Shown here: one piece after another, positions 13,141 through 26,300 of the stretch
Position numbering within the stretch: the stretch's first letter is position 1
Layout of the letters: the number at the start of each line of letters is the position of its first letter
Translations under genes and position numbers: made by a program
Assembly (NCBI RefSeq): GCF_001659605.2
Contig: NC_035170.2
Coordinates: 5,146,001-5,210,000, forward strand
Direction: 5' to 3'
DNA from: Manihot esculenta
Taxonomy: Eukaryota; Streptophyta; Magnoliopsida; Malpighiales; Euphorbiaceae
DNA length: 64,000 bases
Notes under the pieces: model-generated
Databases searched by the model: none
The model's input: only the letters and a program-made list of their open reading frames with translations
What the model was told of the DNA's origin: nothing

Positions 13141-13764
13141 GTAAGCATTTTTTTTTTTGAAATCTGAATAAAATATTTCTGGGTAGAATTTTGATTGGTA
13201 ATGTTGGAAGCATTATGAATTTATTATGACATTCAAGTTTATAGGCATCATAATGTTGATTAGACTACTTAGCTTGTCGCTCCAAAAAATGGAGTCATTT
13301 ATGGTTTTCTTTGACAATGGAGGTGTGTATTCCATTCCGTTTCCTGATCACAAATAGGTCGAGTGTTAAAAGTATCTAACATATGAATATTCATTCTTTT
13401 TATCAATACTTAAGTAGTTAACTTGCAGAAGAGATACATTTGATAGCAACTTGCTGTGCAAAGTTCACATTGTTAAACATATATGATATGTTATTGTAAA
13501 ATGGACTTGGAGTAATTTCACTTTGGTTTTTGGATAATTAATTATTTTATTGTTTCCATCATTTCTCAACATGAAGATGATTAAATCATATAACTTGTTT
13601 CAAACTTTATTCATTTGATATTAAACTTTGTGTGTTATTTGTATTATGTTGTTTAGTTTGTATTATTTGTATTATTTTTGTTATGAATTGTATTTCGTAA
13701 TCTTTTTTTAATGTGTTTATGAATTGACAATTGATGAAAGTTTTGAAAATAATTTGTAATTATT

Positions 13765-14204
13765 AATTCGAGCTCGAGCTCGAGTTTTGTTAACGAGTTT
13801 CTTAATCGAGTTTTAGCTTTTCGAGTTAAAGCTCGAATTAGACTTGTTATTATATAAAACGAGTTTTTCACAAGTCGAGCTCGATTATAATATTTAATCC
13901 ACGAGCCGAGCTCAAGCCAAATATTAGAGCTTGAGCTTCTAAAATTTTTTAATAAATGAGCCTGAACTTTACAAAGTTCGGCTCGACTTGGTTCAATTAC
14001 ACCCTTAACTATGTTATTGATTTTTGAAAAATAACTGAATTGAACCAAACTGAACAGAATTAATTCGATTTGATTTTTATTAAAATCGGTTTTAGTTCGG
14101 TTTTATATTTTAAAAAGTTCAGTTTATTCGGTTTGACCGGTTTGGTTCGATTTAAAACCGAACCGACCGAATGCTTAAACGAACCGACCGAATGCTTACC
14201 CCTA
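13765..14204. repeat. Two abutting hAT-type MITE fragments in the COX16 5' intron
   Basis: First piece, about 13765-14007: rich in CGAGCTCG words and ending TACACCCTTA. Second piece, 14020-14204: rich in GGTTCGGTT-type words, with the doubled phrase CGAACCGACCGAATGCTTA, ending TACCCCTA. The second is bordered by GTTATTG on both sides (14013-14019 and 14205-14211), a likely target duplication. Its right end, read inversely, starts TAGGGG like the two MITEs at 39927 and 48635. Confidence 0.5.
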
Positions 14205-14380
14205 GTTATTGGTGAGGTTTGTGGGAGGCAAATATTTATCGTTAAGGTTTGCATTTGTTGTTTGTTTGTGATGATTACATGTGTATATGGGAAATAAATA
14301 CTGTTTGTTGCCGATTATCTTGAATGGTATGTTACAGGAGTTCTTATGCTCCATTGACGACTTTCTCATGGTTTAGGAAG

Positions 14381-17300
14381 ATGACAACTATCGAGACAGA
14401 AATGGGTCAGCCTCCAAAAAATAAGGTTGCTACTGCCACTGCTAAGCTTCAAAGTTCAACTTCGTCATTCAAAAGATGGGGAAGAAAGCATCCATTTGTC
14501 AGATATGGGCTTCCAATGATCTCACTCACTGTCTTTGGGGCAATAGGCCTTGGCCATCTGTTGCAAGGCAGGTCAGTTTCTTCTTATCCAAAAAAATGAA
14601 AAAAAAAATTACAATTTTGAACCATATGATATAATCATAAACTTTCTTAGATTTTAAGTATTATGTGAAACAATGCCATCAAGCTCATCCTCACCCTATC
14701 CCCACCCGTTTTCTTCTCTCACTTCTCTTTTTAGGTGTCTAATTTCTAAATGATATTGATAGAGTAAACAAAATCTATTTTGTATTTTGGTTAAATGAAA
14801 CAATGAATACAGATTTGAGAGGATGGATAAATTGCTCTATTATATTGAAGTGATTCCCAAACTCAAGCAGTCATTGATTACAAAGCAATAACAAACAAAA
14901 TAAAAGATAATACAGAGAAAATTCCTGATAGGCGGTTGTCGAAGCCGTCAAAAATAAACCTATTAAACGATCAACAAATAAATTTGCAGATAGTGGCAAT
15001 AGGGTCGAACCACAGGGAATTGACACTAAAGACCTTCCTAATAATGACCAAGGTAAAATAAATAACAAATAAATAAAAGAGGGGGGTTTTTGAGTTGATG
15101 GATTAACACTAAATAGTAAAAGAAAGCAGTAATTTAAAGATGAGTAAATCAATAAGAGAAAGGCTTCTAGTTGAAGTATGAGTCTAATTCAGTTTGTTCA
15201 GAATTGGTCATTGATTATTTGAAGACTCCTTTTTGATTTCAATAAATTAGTTTTGGTTGTGGAAGACGCTTCTCACAATCCAAATTCCTCCTTAGTTCTA
15301 GTTTGATTAGGAAACGTTCGCTAATCAAACACTAATCAACAAGTTGCCAAGGAACGTCCTTGGGGCATTATAGCATCGAACAACTGTTGATTGCATTAAG
15401 ACTTAGAGAAACCCAATTCTATCCTTGCCAACCGCGTGGTCAAGTTTAAATTATGCAACCTGATTGAATGTGTATTTGAATAATCCAAGCAATTACGGAC
15501 CTAAACCATTCAAACAATATTACTCAAGCAATTTAAAAGCAATGGGCCCTTATTGATTCTAAAAGCAAAGTAATACTTGTAGAAAAGATCAGATTGCATA
15601 AATATTGAAACAAATAAGAGTTCAACAATGGAGTATTAAACCTCCCAATTCATAACAAATCTGAATATTCTCAACTTCAACTAGAAAATAATGAATTTAG
15701 CCACTCATGGTGACTAAAATACACAAAAGAGATGAAAAGAACGAAAAGAAAGAACAGCTGAAGAGTTTCTGGCGAGGGAGAAGGTGCTGAGTTCCTGATC
15801 AGAAGATAGTCCCCTTGCTGGTTTTGAGACTCCCCTTTTATAGCTGAAGAATTGTCTAGGGTTTTGAAATCCCTTTTTGATTTGATGTTGGACTCCTCTT
15901 TTGATGTTGAATTTGATTGCAATTGGATTTCCTTGGATGAGAAGTTCTTTCGTGGCTCTTGGATTAGTGTTGGAAGTGATTGGATTGGATTTGGACTTCT
16001 GAAAATTCGGATTTCTGTTTGCTGTCCATTTTCCCGCTCTGCTGTAATTTTCTGCTGTCAAAGTGATTTGCCCAGCAATTTGACCAGTTTCTTCAAGTGA
16101 TTGGGCAAATCACTGGGCAAATCGCTTCTCTGTGAGTCAGTCCTCTATGCCTTTGCGAGTGCTTTGGCCAGTGATCTTCGATTGTTTTGGTCAAATCACC
16201 TGCCCATATCACTGCTGTCTGTTGCTTCTGGGTATTTGCTTTAGCTTGATCTGGGCAGTGATTGGAGCAGATTTTTGGGCAAATCACTGGGCAAACCATC
16301 CTTTTGTAAATTTTCTGCACTTTTTCTTCCATTTTCCAAATTCTTCCTTTTCTGTAAAAACAAGATAAAAACCATAAATTAAACTGAAAAATGTGTAAAT
16401 AAGCAATAAAGAAGATAATAAAAATGTGGCTAAATTATGCTTGATCAAATACCCCCACACCTAGCTTTTTGCTTGTCCTCAAGCAACAAATAACTTAGCT
16501 AATCAAGCCCCTTTTTCCTTAGAGCCTAAGTACCACTTAATCAGCCCCCCCTAGACTCCTAAGCTGAAGTATCACAGTATAGAGTACATTCACCAAGGTC
16601 ATCCTCTCCTTTCCTTGTTTCCTTTCACCTCCTATGGTCAAGAGAAAGGTTTCTATCTCAATCATGCTTCTTCTTTTATGTTAGGTTTAATGTAACCCCT
16701 AGGAGTGACTTGCCACCTTCTCTTTTTCTCCTTTTTATTTAATTTATATTTTTATTTTCAGCAGTACTTATTCTTATCCTTGCCTGAAAAAGTCATTAAC
16801 CTTTTTACGCGATTGTGTACATGGGTGATACACCCCCGGTTACTCAGTTAGTCACTTGTTCAAGTGGCTACTAGCTCTGTTCATAGTCTAGACCATCGAA
16901 ACTTATTTGCTTGAAAAAGTTACTGACCTTTTTACGCGATTGTGTACATGGGTGATACACCCCCGGTTACTCAGTCAGTTACTTCTCCAAGTGGCTATTA
17001 GGCTCAGTTCATAGTCTTAGACCATTGGAACAAGTTTGTGATTTGTGCTTTGTGCTGGTTTGTCATGATAGTTTGGGCAAATCAGCTCATAGGGAGTTAC
17101 ACTAGCTTTTTATTTGCATGTATTTTTATTTTTATTTCCCTTTACCACAACAAGTTTAAGGGTTCAATTCAAGTAAAGAACTTCCTAAGTGAAGGTAGCA
17201 TACTGTGAGTGATTCAACTAAGGCTTAGAGGGGTGGCCAATCAATGGGGTCATGAGATAAGGAACTCTTTTAACTTCGTTATCTATGTTTGAGTAGAGCA

Positions 17301-20300
17301 AAAGCTAAGACAAAATTCTGTGTGTATGTGCAGAAAGTGTGAAGAGAAAAGAAAAAAAATTCTGGTGTGTGCAAAAAGGGGTAAAAATAATGCAAAAAGC
17401 AACAAAAAGAATGTAAAAGAAAACTAAATATGGTGAAATCTGTGCAAAATATTCTCTAAACACCCCCACACCTATTCTAGACATTGTCCTCAATGTGTAA
17501 GCATATATATATGAAAGAATTAAGAGGGAAAAGGAAAGATATTTCCTGGCCTGGGGGTGATTTGACCAGTGACTTGGGCAGGCACTGGGCAAATCACTGG
17601 GCAAATCGCTATCTGTGGCGATGCTGGGGCAGAAAGTGGTCCACCAGCAGGTTCAACAAGTGCTCCATCCTCTGCATTTGGTCCTCAATCCTACTGAGAC
17701 GAGCCTCTACTGTCTGGTTGGGGGCTTCGTCTTCGTGTGGCTGAGGAGCATCCTGCTGAGGGGCTGCTGGTGGTGGCTCATTTGCTGGTCCCTGGCCTAT
17801 TGCCTGGGTTGTCCCATTTACTGGTTCTGCTGTGGAGGCTGGCTGCTGTGTGCTGGTGCTTATGGTGACTTTCTTCCTTCTGAAAACACGCTCATGGCGT
17901 GGCGTTACTGGACCTGCAGGTGCAATGGAAAAAACATCCCCCACCTTGCAAAGCAACCCCATATCATCCAATGTGCGTAGGTCCAAGGGGGTTGTTTTGG
18001 GGGTGGGGGAGAGGTCAGTATGTGCGGGGTGCAATAGTTTGAGATTCACTGCAATGGCAGTGATCAAAGGACCAAAAATCAAGGGCCTATTATATTGTAT
18101 GATGCTGGATAGTTGGGTGGCAACCCAATATCCAAGATGAATTTTTCTGCCCCTGTGCATGCACCAAAGGATATACTATTCAATTCTGGTCAGGATGTTG
18201 GAAGCATCCTTCCTCCCAGAAAATGTGTAGGCCAGGAATCTGTGAAGGTATTTCAGACTTGGGTTACTGAGGTATAGGTCCTTGGACCTAGTAGGAGAGT
18301 AAGAGTCTGGTGGATTGTCACTTAATTCCAAGTACACAGAGCTTGGATCAAACTCAGCAGGGAAGTCCCAGGTGGACTGAGGGCATTCACAGCCTATGGC
18401 TATGCCGAATTCCTGCAGGGATAAGCGAAATCGCTTCCCTAATAACCTAAATCCAATTGTGCCAGGTGTGTGTAGGTTATGCATGGCATTTTTATCAAAA
18501 TAGAATGTGGTGAAAAACTCCTGTGTGAGTTCAAGGAAGGAAGGCATGCGCAGGAGGAAAAAAGTGTCCCAGCCAATAGCAGAGATCAGAGAACGTACCT
18601 GGGAATGGAGTCTCAGTGCTCCAAGGGTGGCATGGTGGATATACTTACCTGGGTGGTATGGCAGAGATGAAATTTTAAGCAACCTGGTGCGCTCAGAAAT
18701 TTTGTTGAATGTCAGTGCTTGGACGATGTGATCTGGGTATGCTGGCCTGGGCAAATCGCTGGGCAAATTGCTGGGCATATCGCTTAGTGCGTCGCTGGGC
18801 ACATCGCTTAGTGCGTCGCTGGGCACATCGCCAGGCGTATCGCTTGGTAAGTCCGTGGGCGTATCACTGGGCACAGCGCTGGTGAAATCAGTAGGCACAT
18901 CGTTGGGCACAGCGTGTGGCACATTGCTGGGCGCAGCACTTGGCAGATCCTTGGTCATATCAGTGGGCATATCAGCGCTTGGCATAGCGCTTGGCATAGT
19001 GCTTTGCATAGTGCTTTGCACATTGCTGGGCGCATCAGTAGTCGTGTGCATGGGCACATCAGTGGTGGAATCGGTGGGCACATCACATGGCAGATCCGTG
19101 GGCGCATCAGTTTCTTTGGCGATGGTAGGTTCCGACTCTGGCTCTGACCTCGGTGGCGACTGAGTTCTTGGCCGTTTCTGGCTGTGGCCGGTGGGAGTGG
19201 TGGCTTCGGGTAACTTTTTGCCCTCAGGGTCTGCCGTCGGGGCTATTGTGGATGGCGGCGTTCTTTGCCGTTTCGTTTGCCGGCGATATATCTGGACGGC
19301 CGGTGAGTCGGTGCGTCCTGTTTCTGTACTTGTGGCCGGTGGTGTCTCGGTGTTGGTGGTGGTAGTTGGTGGTGTGTCCCACGCTTCATCGTCACTGTCA
19401 GAGGGGCTGGGTGGTCTGGGTAACCCTAATTTCTTCCACATGAATGGTCCGCCGGTGGCCCTCATCTTGATTCTTACCATGGTGGTCCTGAGTTTGCCGG
19501 TGGGTGAGTGGTTGTCGGAGAGAAGAAAGCTTGAAGAAGAAGAAGAGATAAAAACAGTAGTTTAGCGTAAAAATTAAAAATAAAAGAAAAGACTACTTAA
19601 AGTGATTAGGGAATGTGATCTGCCCTGATCATTAAATGCTGGCCCTCTGGATTTGTGACAGGGTGATTTGCCCAGTGATTTGGGTAAGCAGTGGGCAAAT
19701 CACTTGGCCAGACCGCTTCTCCTTTGCAGTTGCTGGGCTGGTACTGTTCACGCCCTTTTCTGATGATGTGCTTGATTTTGCGATTGGACCGGTGATCTTG
19801 GTCAAATTATCTGGGCAATTGGGCAAATCACTGCCCCGATCACTTGTGATTATGGTACATTCAGTCGATTTGCCCGGCGATTTGGGCAAGTATTGGGCAA
19901 ATCACTGGGCAAATCACTGCCTCTGGGCTGCCTCCCAGTAGCGCCCTGTTTTCTGTCTTGGGCTAGACTTCAATGTCTTGCTCAGCAGTCTTGGGAAGGG
20001 GGATCCAAGGGAACCTCCTCCACAACATGGACAGTAAAACCTTCATAGAATCTCTTCAAACGATGCCCATTAACTTTAAAAACTTTGCTAGTTTGTGAGC
20101 TCCTAATGTCAACAGCTCCGTGTGGATAGATATGTTCAACTAAGAATGGTCCAATCCACCTAGACCGAAGCTTTCCAGGGAATAATTTGAACCTGGAATC
20201 AAAGAGCAAAACCTTATCACCAACCTGGAAGTGTTTTCTGGAGATGTGCTTGTCATGGAAGGCTTTGGTCCTTGCTTTATAATCCCATGAGGCTTCATAT

Positions 20301-23300
20301 GCATCACGCCTAATTTCCTCAAGCTCTTGAATCTGTAATTTTCTGTGAACTCCAGCCTCTTTTTCATCAAGATTACAGCTCTTCACAGCCCAATAGGCTT
20401 TATGTTCAAGTTCCACCGGTAGATGGCAGGCTTTCCCATAAATCAGCCTATATGGAGACATCCCAATTGGGGTTTTATATGCTGTCCTATATGCCCATAA
20501 GGCATCATTGAGGCGTGTACTCCAGTCCTTGCGATTTGGGCAGACCGTTTTCTCCAAGATGGACTTGATCTCCCTATTTGACACTTCAGCCAGCCCATTT
20601 GTTTGAGGGTGATAGGCAGTAGAGGTTCTATGGATGACATGGTGCTTCTTGAGGAGAGTTTCTACTACCTTGTTGCAAAAATGGGTGCCTCGGTCACTGA
20701 TTATGGCCTTGGGCAGTCCAAATCTTGAGAAAATGTGAGATTTTACAAAATCACCCACTGTTTTTGCATCATCAGCTCTTGTTGCTTTGGCCTCAATCCA
20801 CTTGGACACATAATCCACAGCAAGTAGTATGTAGGTGTTGCCAAAGGAAGGTGGGAATGGTCCCATGAAGTCAATGCCCCATATGTCAAAGATTTCACAC
20901 ACCATAATGGGTGCTTGTGGCATTTCACTTCTTTTGCCAAGGTTTCCCGTTTGTTGGCATCTTGCACATGACCTACAAAATAAATAAGCATCTCTAAATA
21001 TGTTAGGCCAAAATAATCCACTTTCAAGGACTTTCAAGGCTGTCTTGCGTGGCCCAAAGTGACCTCCACAGCTGTAAGAGTGGCAGAAAGTTAGGACAGA
21101 TGTGATCTCATGGTTTGGGATGCATCTCCTTATGACTTGGTCTGCACAATGCTTCCATAGGTAAGGCTCATCCCACACATAATACCTTGCCTCTTTCTTG
21201 ATCTTGTCTCTTATGTGTTTGGGCAAATCAGTGGGCAAATCGCCTATGGCAAGGAAGTTAACAATATCAGCATACCATGGTTCCTCTTCTTGGACAGCAA
21301 AGAGGTGCTTATCAGGGAAGGTCTCATTGATGGGGCATGTCTCCATCTCGGTCAGAATTCTGCTAAGGTGATCAGCCACAAGGTTCTCCTTGCCTTTCTT
21401 GTCACGGATCTCCAAGTCAAACTCTTGTAACAGCAATATCCATCTCACCAGCCTAGGTTTGGACTCTTTTTTCTTGATTAAATACCTTAGTGCAGCATGA
21501 TCTGAGTATATAATCACCTTTGTACCAAGTAGGTAGGGTCTAAACTTCTCTAATGCAAACACAACAGCCAGCAACTCTTTTTCCGTGGTGGAATAATTGC
21601 ATTGTGCAACATCTAGGGTGCGTGAGGCATAGTGAATGACATGAGGAGAGTTACCTATGCGCTGTCCCAATACTGCACCTATAGCAAAGTTGCTGGCATC
21701 ACACATGATCTCAAATGGAAGGGTCCAATCAGGTGGCTGGATGACTGGGGCAGAAATTAGGAGTGATTTGATCAAATCAAAGGCTGATTTGCAGCTGTCA
21801 TCAAAGTTGAATGGTACATCCTGCTGTAACGATCTGCAAAGAGGCTGAGTTATTTTAGAAAAATCCTTGATAAACCTCCTGTAAAAACCAGCATGTCCAA
21901 GGAATGATCGAATCTCCCTAATGCTGGTTGGGTAGGGCAGATTTTTGATGGTGTCGATTTTGGCTTTGTCCACCTCAATCCCTTTTGCTGAAACAATATG
22001 GCCTAAGATTAAGCCATGGCTGACCATGAAGTGGCACTTCTCATAGTTGAGAACCAAGTTTGTCTCCAAACACCTTTGAAGTATCTTCTCCAAGTTGGCT
22101 AGGCATTCATGGAATGAGTTGCCATACACCGTAAAGTCATCCATGAAGACTTCAATGATCCTCTCCACATAGTCAGAAAAAATGCTCATCATGCACCTTT
22201 GGAAAGTGGCTGGTGCATTGCAAAGACCGAAGGGCATCCTCCTAAATGCGAATGTGCCAAATGGGCATGTGAAAGTGGTCTTCTCTTGGTCTTCTGGTGC
22301 AACGGGGATTTGATAAAATCCAGAATATCCATCAAGGAGGTAGTAATGGCTTTTTCCAGCAAGTCTCTCAAGCATTTGGTCCATGAAGGGCAAGGGAAAG
22401 TGGTCCTTTCTTGTGGCTGTGTTGAGCTTCCTGTAGTCCATGCAAACTCTCCACCCATTTTGTACACGAGTGGGTACTAGCTCTCCTTCAGAATTAGGGA
22501 CAATGGTAATCCCGGTCTTCTTAGGTACCACATGGATGGGACTCACCCATTTACTGTCAGAAATGGGGTAGATTACCCCAATGTCTAGGAGCTTCACAAT
22601 CTCCTTCTTTACAACCTCCATCATAGGTGGATTCAGCCTTCTTTGTGCCTCACGAACAGGTTTGCACTCATCCTCCATAAGTATCCGATGCATGCATGTT
22701 GAGGGTGAGATACCCTTTATGTCCTCCAATGTCCACCCAATTGCCTTCTTGTGTCTCCTCAACACATCCAGGAGCTTTTCCTCTTCTTCTTGGCTGAGCT
22801 GGTTGGAGATGATTACTGGAAGTGTATTTCCAGCTCCCAAGTAGGCATATTTGAGGTGGTTAGGCAAGGGTTTTAGTTCTGGTGCCTTTTCTGTCTGCTG
22901 GTTTTCTGTCTGCCTGCTGTCCGATTTGAGCGGTGATTTGAGCAGATTTTCTGGTGTTCTGGGCAAATCACTGGGCAAATCACCCACATCCAGCAAGTTA
23001 CAACAGTCTGCTATTTTGTCTTCTTCAGAGATGTTGCTGTCCACTTTTCCTTTCCTGCAAAGACCTTCATAAAGTAAGTTTTCTTGATCAAAATAAAAAA
23101 CTTCTTGACTTAAATTATCAATAACATCAAGTCCATAAACATGAGAAACATCATTGGGGAATTTCATGGCATCATAAACATTAAATTTGATAACTTCCCC
23201 TTCAAACTCCATAGTCAATGTGCCATCATGCACATCAATTTTAGTTCTTGCTGTGCTCAAGAATGGTCTCCCAAGTAGGATATCAGAGGTGGTGTTGCTC

Positions 23301-26300
23301 TTGTCTTCCTCCATGTCAATAACATAAAAATCTGCTGGAAAGACTAATTGGTCCACTTGCACCAACACATCTTCCAGCACTCCTTTAGGGTAGACAATGG
23401 ATCGGTCAGCCAATTGGATCATAATGATGGTGCCCTTGAGTGTACCTGCATTTAACAAGTTAAAAATAGACAGAGGCATGACATTTATTGAAGCTCCAAG
23501 GTCACACATGGCCTTCTTTATTCCCACATTGCCTATTTTGCATGAAACCGCAAACATTCCTCTATCTTTGCATTTGACTAGTAGTTTCCTTTGGATGACA
23601 GCTGAAACACACTCCCCCACACTTACCTTTTCACGTTCAGCAAGTTTCCTTCGGTTGGTGCATAGCTCTTTGAGAAACTTGGCATACCTTGGAATTTGTT
23701 TTACAGCATCAAGTAGGGGAATGTTGATTTCCACTTTGCGGAGTGTCTCAAATATCTCTTTTTCCTCTTTCTCCTTTTGGGACCTTGCAAATCTCTTTGG
23801 GAAGGGAGGAGGTACCTTGAATTTCTCCATAGGTTGCTGTTTCTGCCTTTGGCTGGATTCTGCCTGGTCTGTTGATTTGGGCAAATCACTGTCTGCCTTC
23901 TCTGGAGAATTGGGCAAATCACTGCTGGATAGCTTAGTTTGCCCAGCGATCGGGTCAGTTTCTACAAGCAAACTGGGCAAATCACTGCCCTGATCACTTT
24001 CTGGCAGAATTTCTTCCATGCCCTGTTTTTGCACTTTTTCAGCCCTATTGTCTTGCAACTCCTTTCCACTCCTCAATGTGATGGCACTAGCATTTTGCCT
24101 TGGATTTATCTCAGTTTGGGAAGGTAGCTTTCCTTGTGATTCAATTTTGTTTAAGGATGAAGCCATTTGCCCCATTTGTTTCTCAAGATTCTGCACAGTA
24201 TTTGCCAAATTTTTCACAATCTCTTCAAGGGATGCATTAGAATTTTGAGGTGCAGCATGAGCTTGGTTCCTTTGCTGGTAGCTTGGATATTGCTGTCCCC
24301 TTGCATAACTGAAATTTGGATGGTCCCTCCAGCCTGGATTATAAGTATTTGCATAGGAATCATACCTTCTTTGCCCATTAAAGCCTCCAACAGCATTGAC
24401 TTGCTGGTCCTCCTCTTGAAGGGAAGGACATAGATCAGTTGGGTGGTTGTTGGCACATATTCCACACGTCTTGGGCTGCTGAATCTGCTGGACTTGTTGA
24501 GCTTGACTCACAACAAGGCTACGGACAGCATTGGTGAGTTCAGAAAGTTGGGATGATAAAGTGGAATTACTCACCTCATTTACATTCCTTGTTGGCAGCT
24601 CTTGATCTCCAAATTGCTGAGAAGCTGCGGCCATGGTGGAAATTAAGTCCCTCATCTCTCGAGGTGATTTTCTCTCAGTTGATCCTCCACAGGCTGCATC
24701 AATAAACTTTCTTTCTGAGGGTAGTAGACCTCCATAGAAGTACTCAATGAGAGATTGGTCAGAAATATCATGTTGAGGGCAGCTTGTGCATAGCTTTTTG
24801 AACCTCTCCCAATACTCATACAAGCCTTCAGAGTGCTTTTGCCTTATGCCACTTATCTCTCGACGGATGCCAATGGCTTTTGAGGTAGGGAAGAATTTTT
24901 TCAAGAATGCTCTCACCATATCAGTCCATGATGTGATGGTTCCGGGTGGTAAGTAGAATAGCCATTCTTTGGCATAGTCGTTAAGGGAAAAAGGGAAGGC
25001 TCTAAGTTTGATATCCTCTTCTGGAATACCTTGGGGTCTCAAGGTTGAGCACACAACGTGGAATGCCTTCAAATGCTTGTGAGGATCTTCATTTTCAAGG
25101 CCTCTGAATTTGGGAAGGAGATGGATCAGACCTGTTTTTAGCTCAAAAGGTGCTGTCAATGGGGGATATGCAATGCATAAGGGTGCTAGATCTCCTGCTG
25201 GTTCAGCTAACTCTCCAAGAGTTCTCTCCCGTGGCTGAGGTGCTTGGATGGGCATGTTTCTTGCTTGATTTTCAGCTTCTACATGTGCAGCAGGCGGTGC
25301 CGCCATTGCTGGATTTTCTGCCATGACCAGGAATTCAGTTTCTGGTAAAAATTCTGCTGTAGCAGGTGCGGTGATGGAAGTTTCTGCTGGTGCAGAAATT
25401 TCTTCAGCAGGGGCAGTAGGTGGTCTGTGAGGTGGAGTTGCTGATGAAGATGGTCTTGAGGCTTGGTTCCTCAAATTTGCTTGCTTCCTTAAGCTCTTGG
25501 CAGTCTTTTCAATCTCCGGGTCGTAAAGAAGAGTGTCTTTACGGCCAGACCTGGTCATAAAGGGAAAATACGTTAGTTTAAATCAAATCCCCGGCAACGG
25601 CGCCAATTTTTGATAGGCGGTTGTCGAAGCCGTCAAAAATAAACCTATTAAACGATCAACAAATAAATTTGCAGATAGTGGCAATAGGGTCGAACCACAG
25701 GGAATTGACACTAAAGACCTTCCTAATAATGACCAAGGTAAAATAAATAACAAATAAATAAAAGAGGGGGGTTTTTGAGTTGATGGATTAACACTAAATA
25801 GTAAAAGAAAGCAGTAATTTAAAGATGAGTAAATCAATAAGAGAAAGGCTTCTAGTTGAAGTATGAGTCTAATTCAGTTTGTTCAGAATTGGTCATTGAT
25901 TATTTGAAGACTCCTTTTTGATTTCAATAAATTAGTTTTGGTTGTGGAAGACGCTTCTCACAATCCAAATTCCTCCTTAGTTCTAGTTTGATTAGGAAAC
26001 GTTCGCTAATCAAACACTAATCAACAAGTTGCCAAGGAACGTCCTTGGGGCATTATAGCATCGAACAACTGTTGATTGCATTAAGACTTAGAGAAACCCA
26101 ATTCTATCCTTGCCAACCGCGTGGTCAAGTTTAGATTATGCAACCTGATTGAATGTGTATTTGAATAATCCAAGCAATTACGGACCTAAACCATTCAAAC
26201 AATATTACTCAAGCAATTTAAAAGCAATGGGCCCTTATTGATTCTAAAAGCAAAGTAATACTTGTAGAAAAGATCAGATTGCATAAATATTGAAACAAAT

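Noticed and set aside
12720..13213. Arg/Pro/His/Ala-rich frames on both strands
   Set aside because: Explained by the GC-rich repeated composition; better read as untranslated or repeat-derived DNA.
25588..25605. Possible tRNA gene (match to the tRNA-Asp 3' end)
   Set aside because: Only 18 bases match and they sit beside an LTR, so this is the reverse-transcription primer site.
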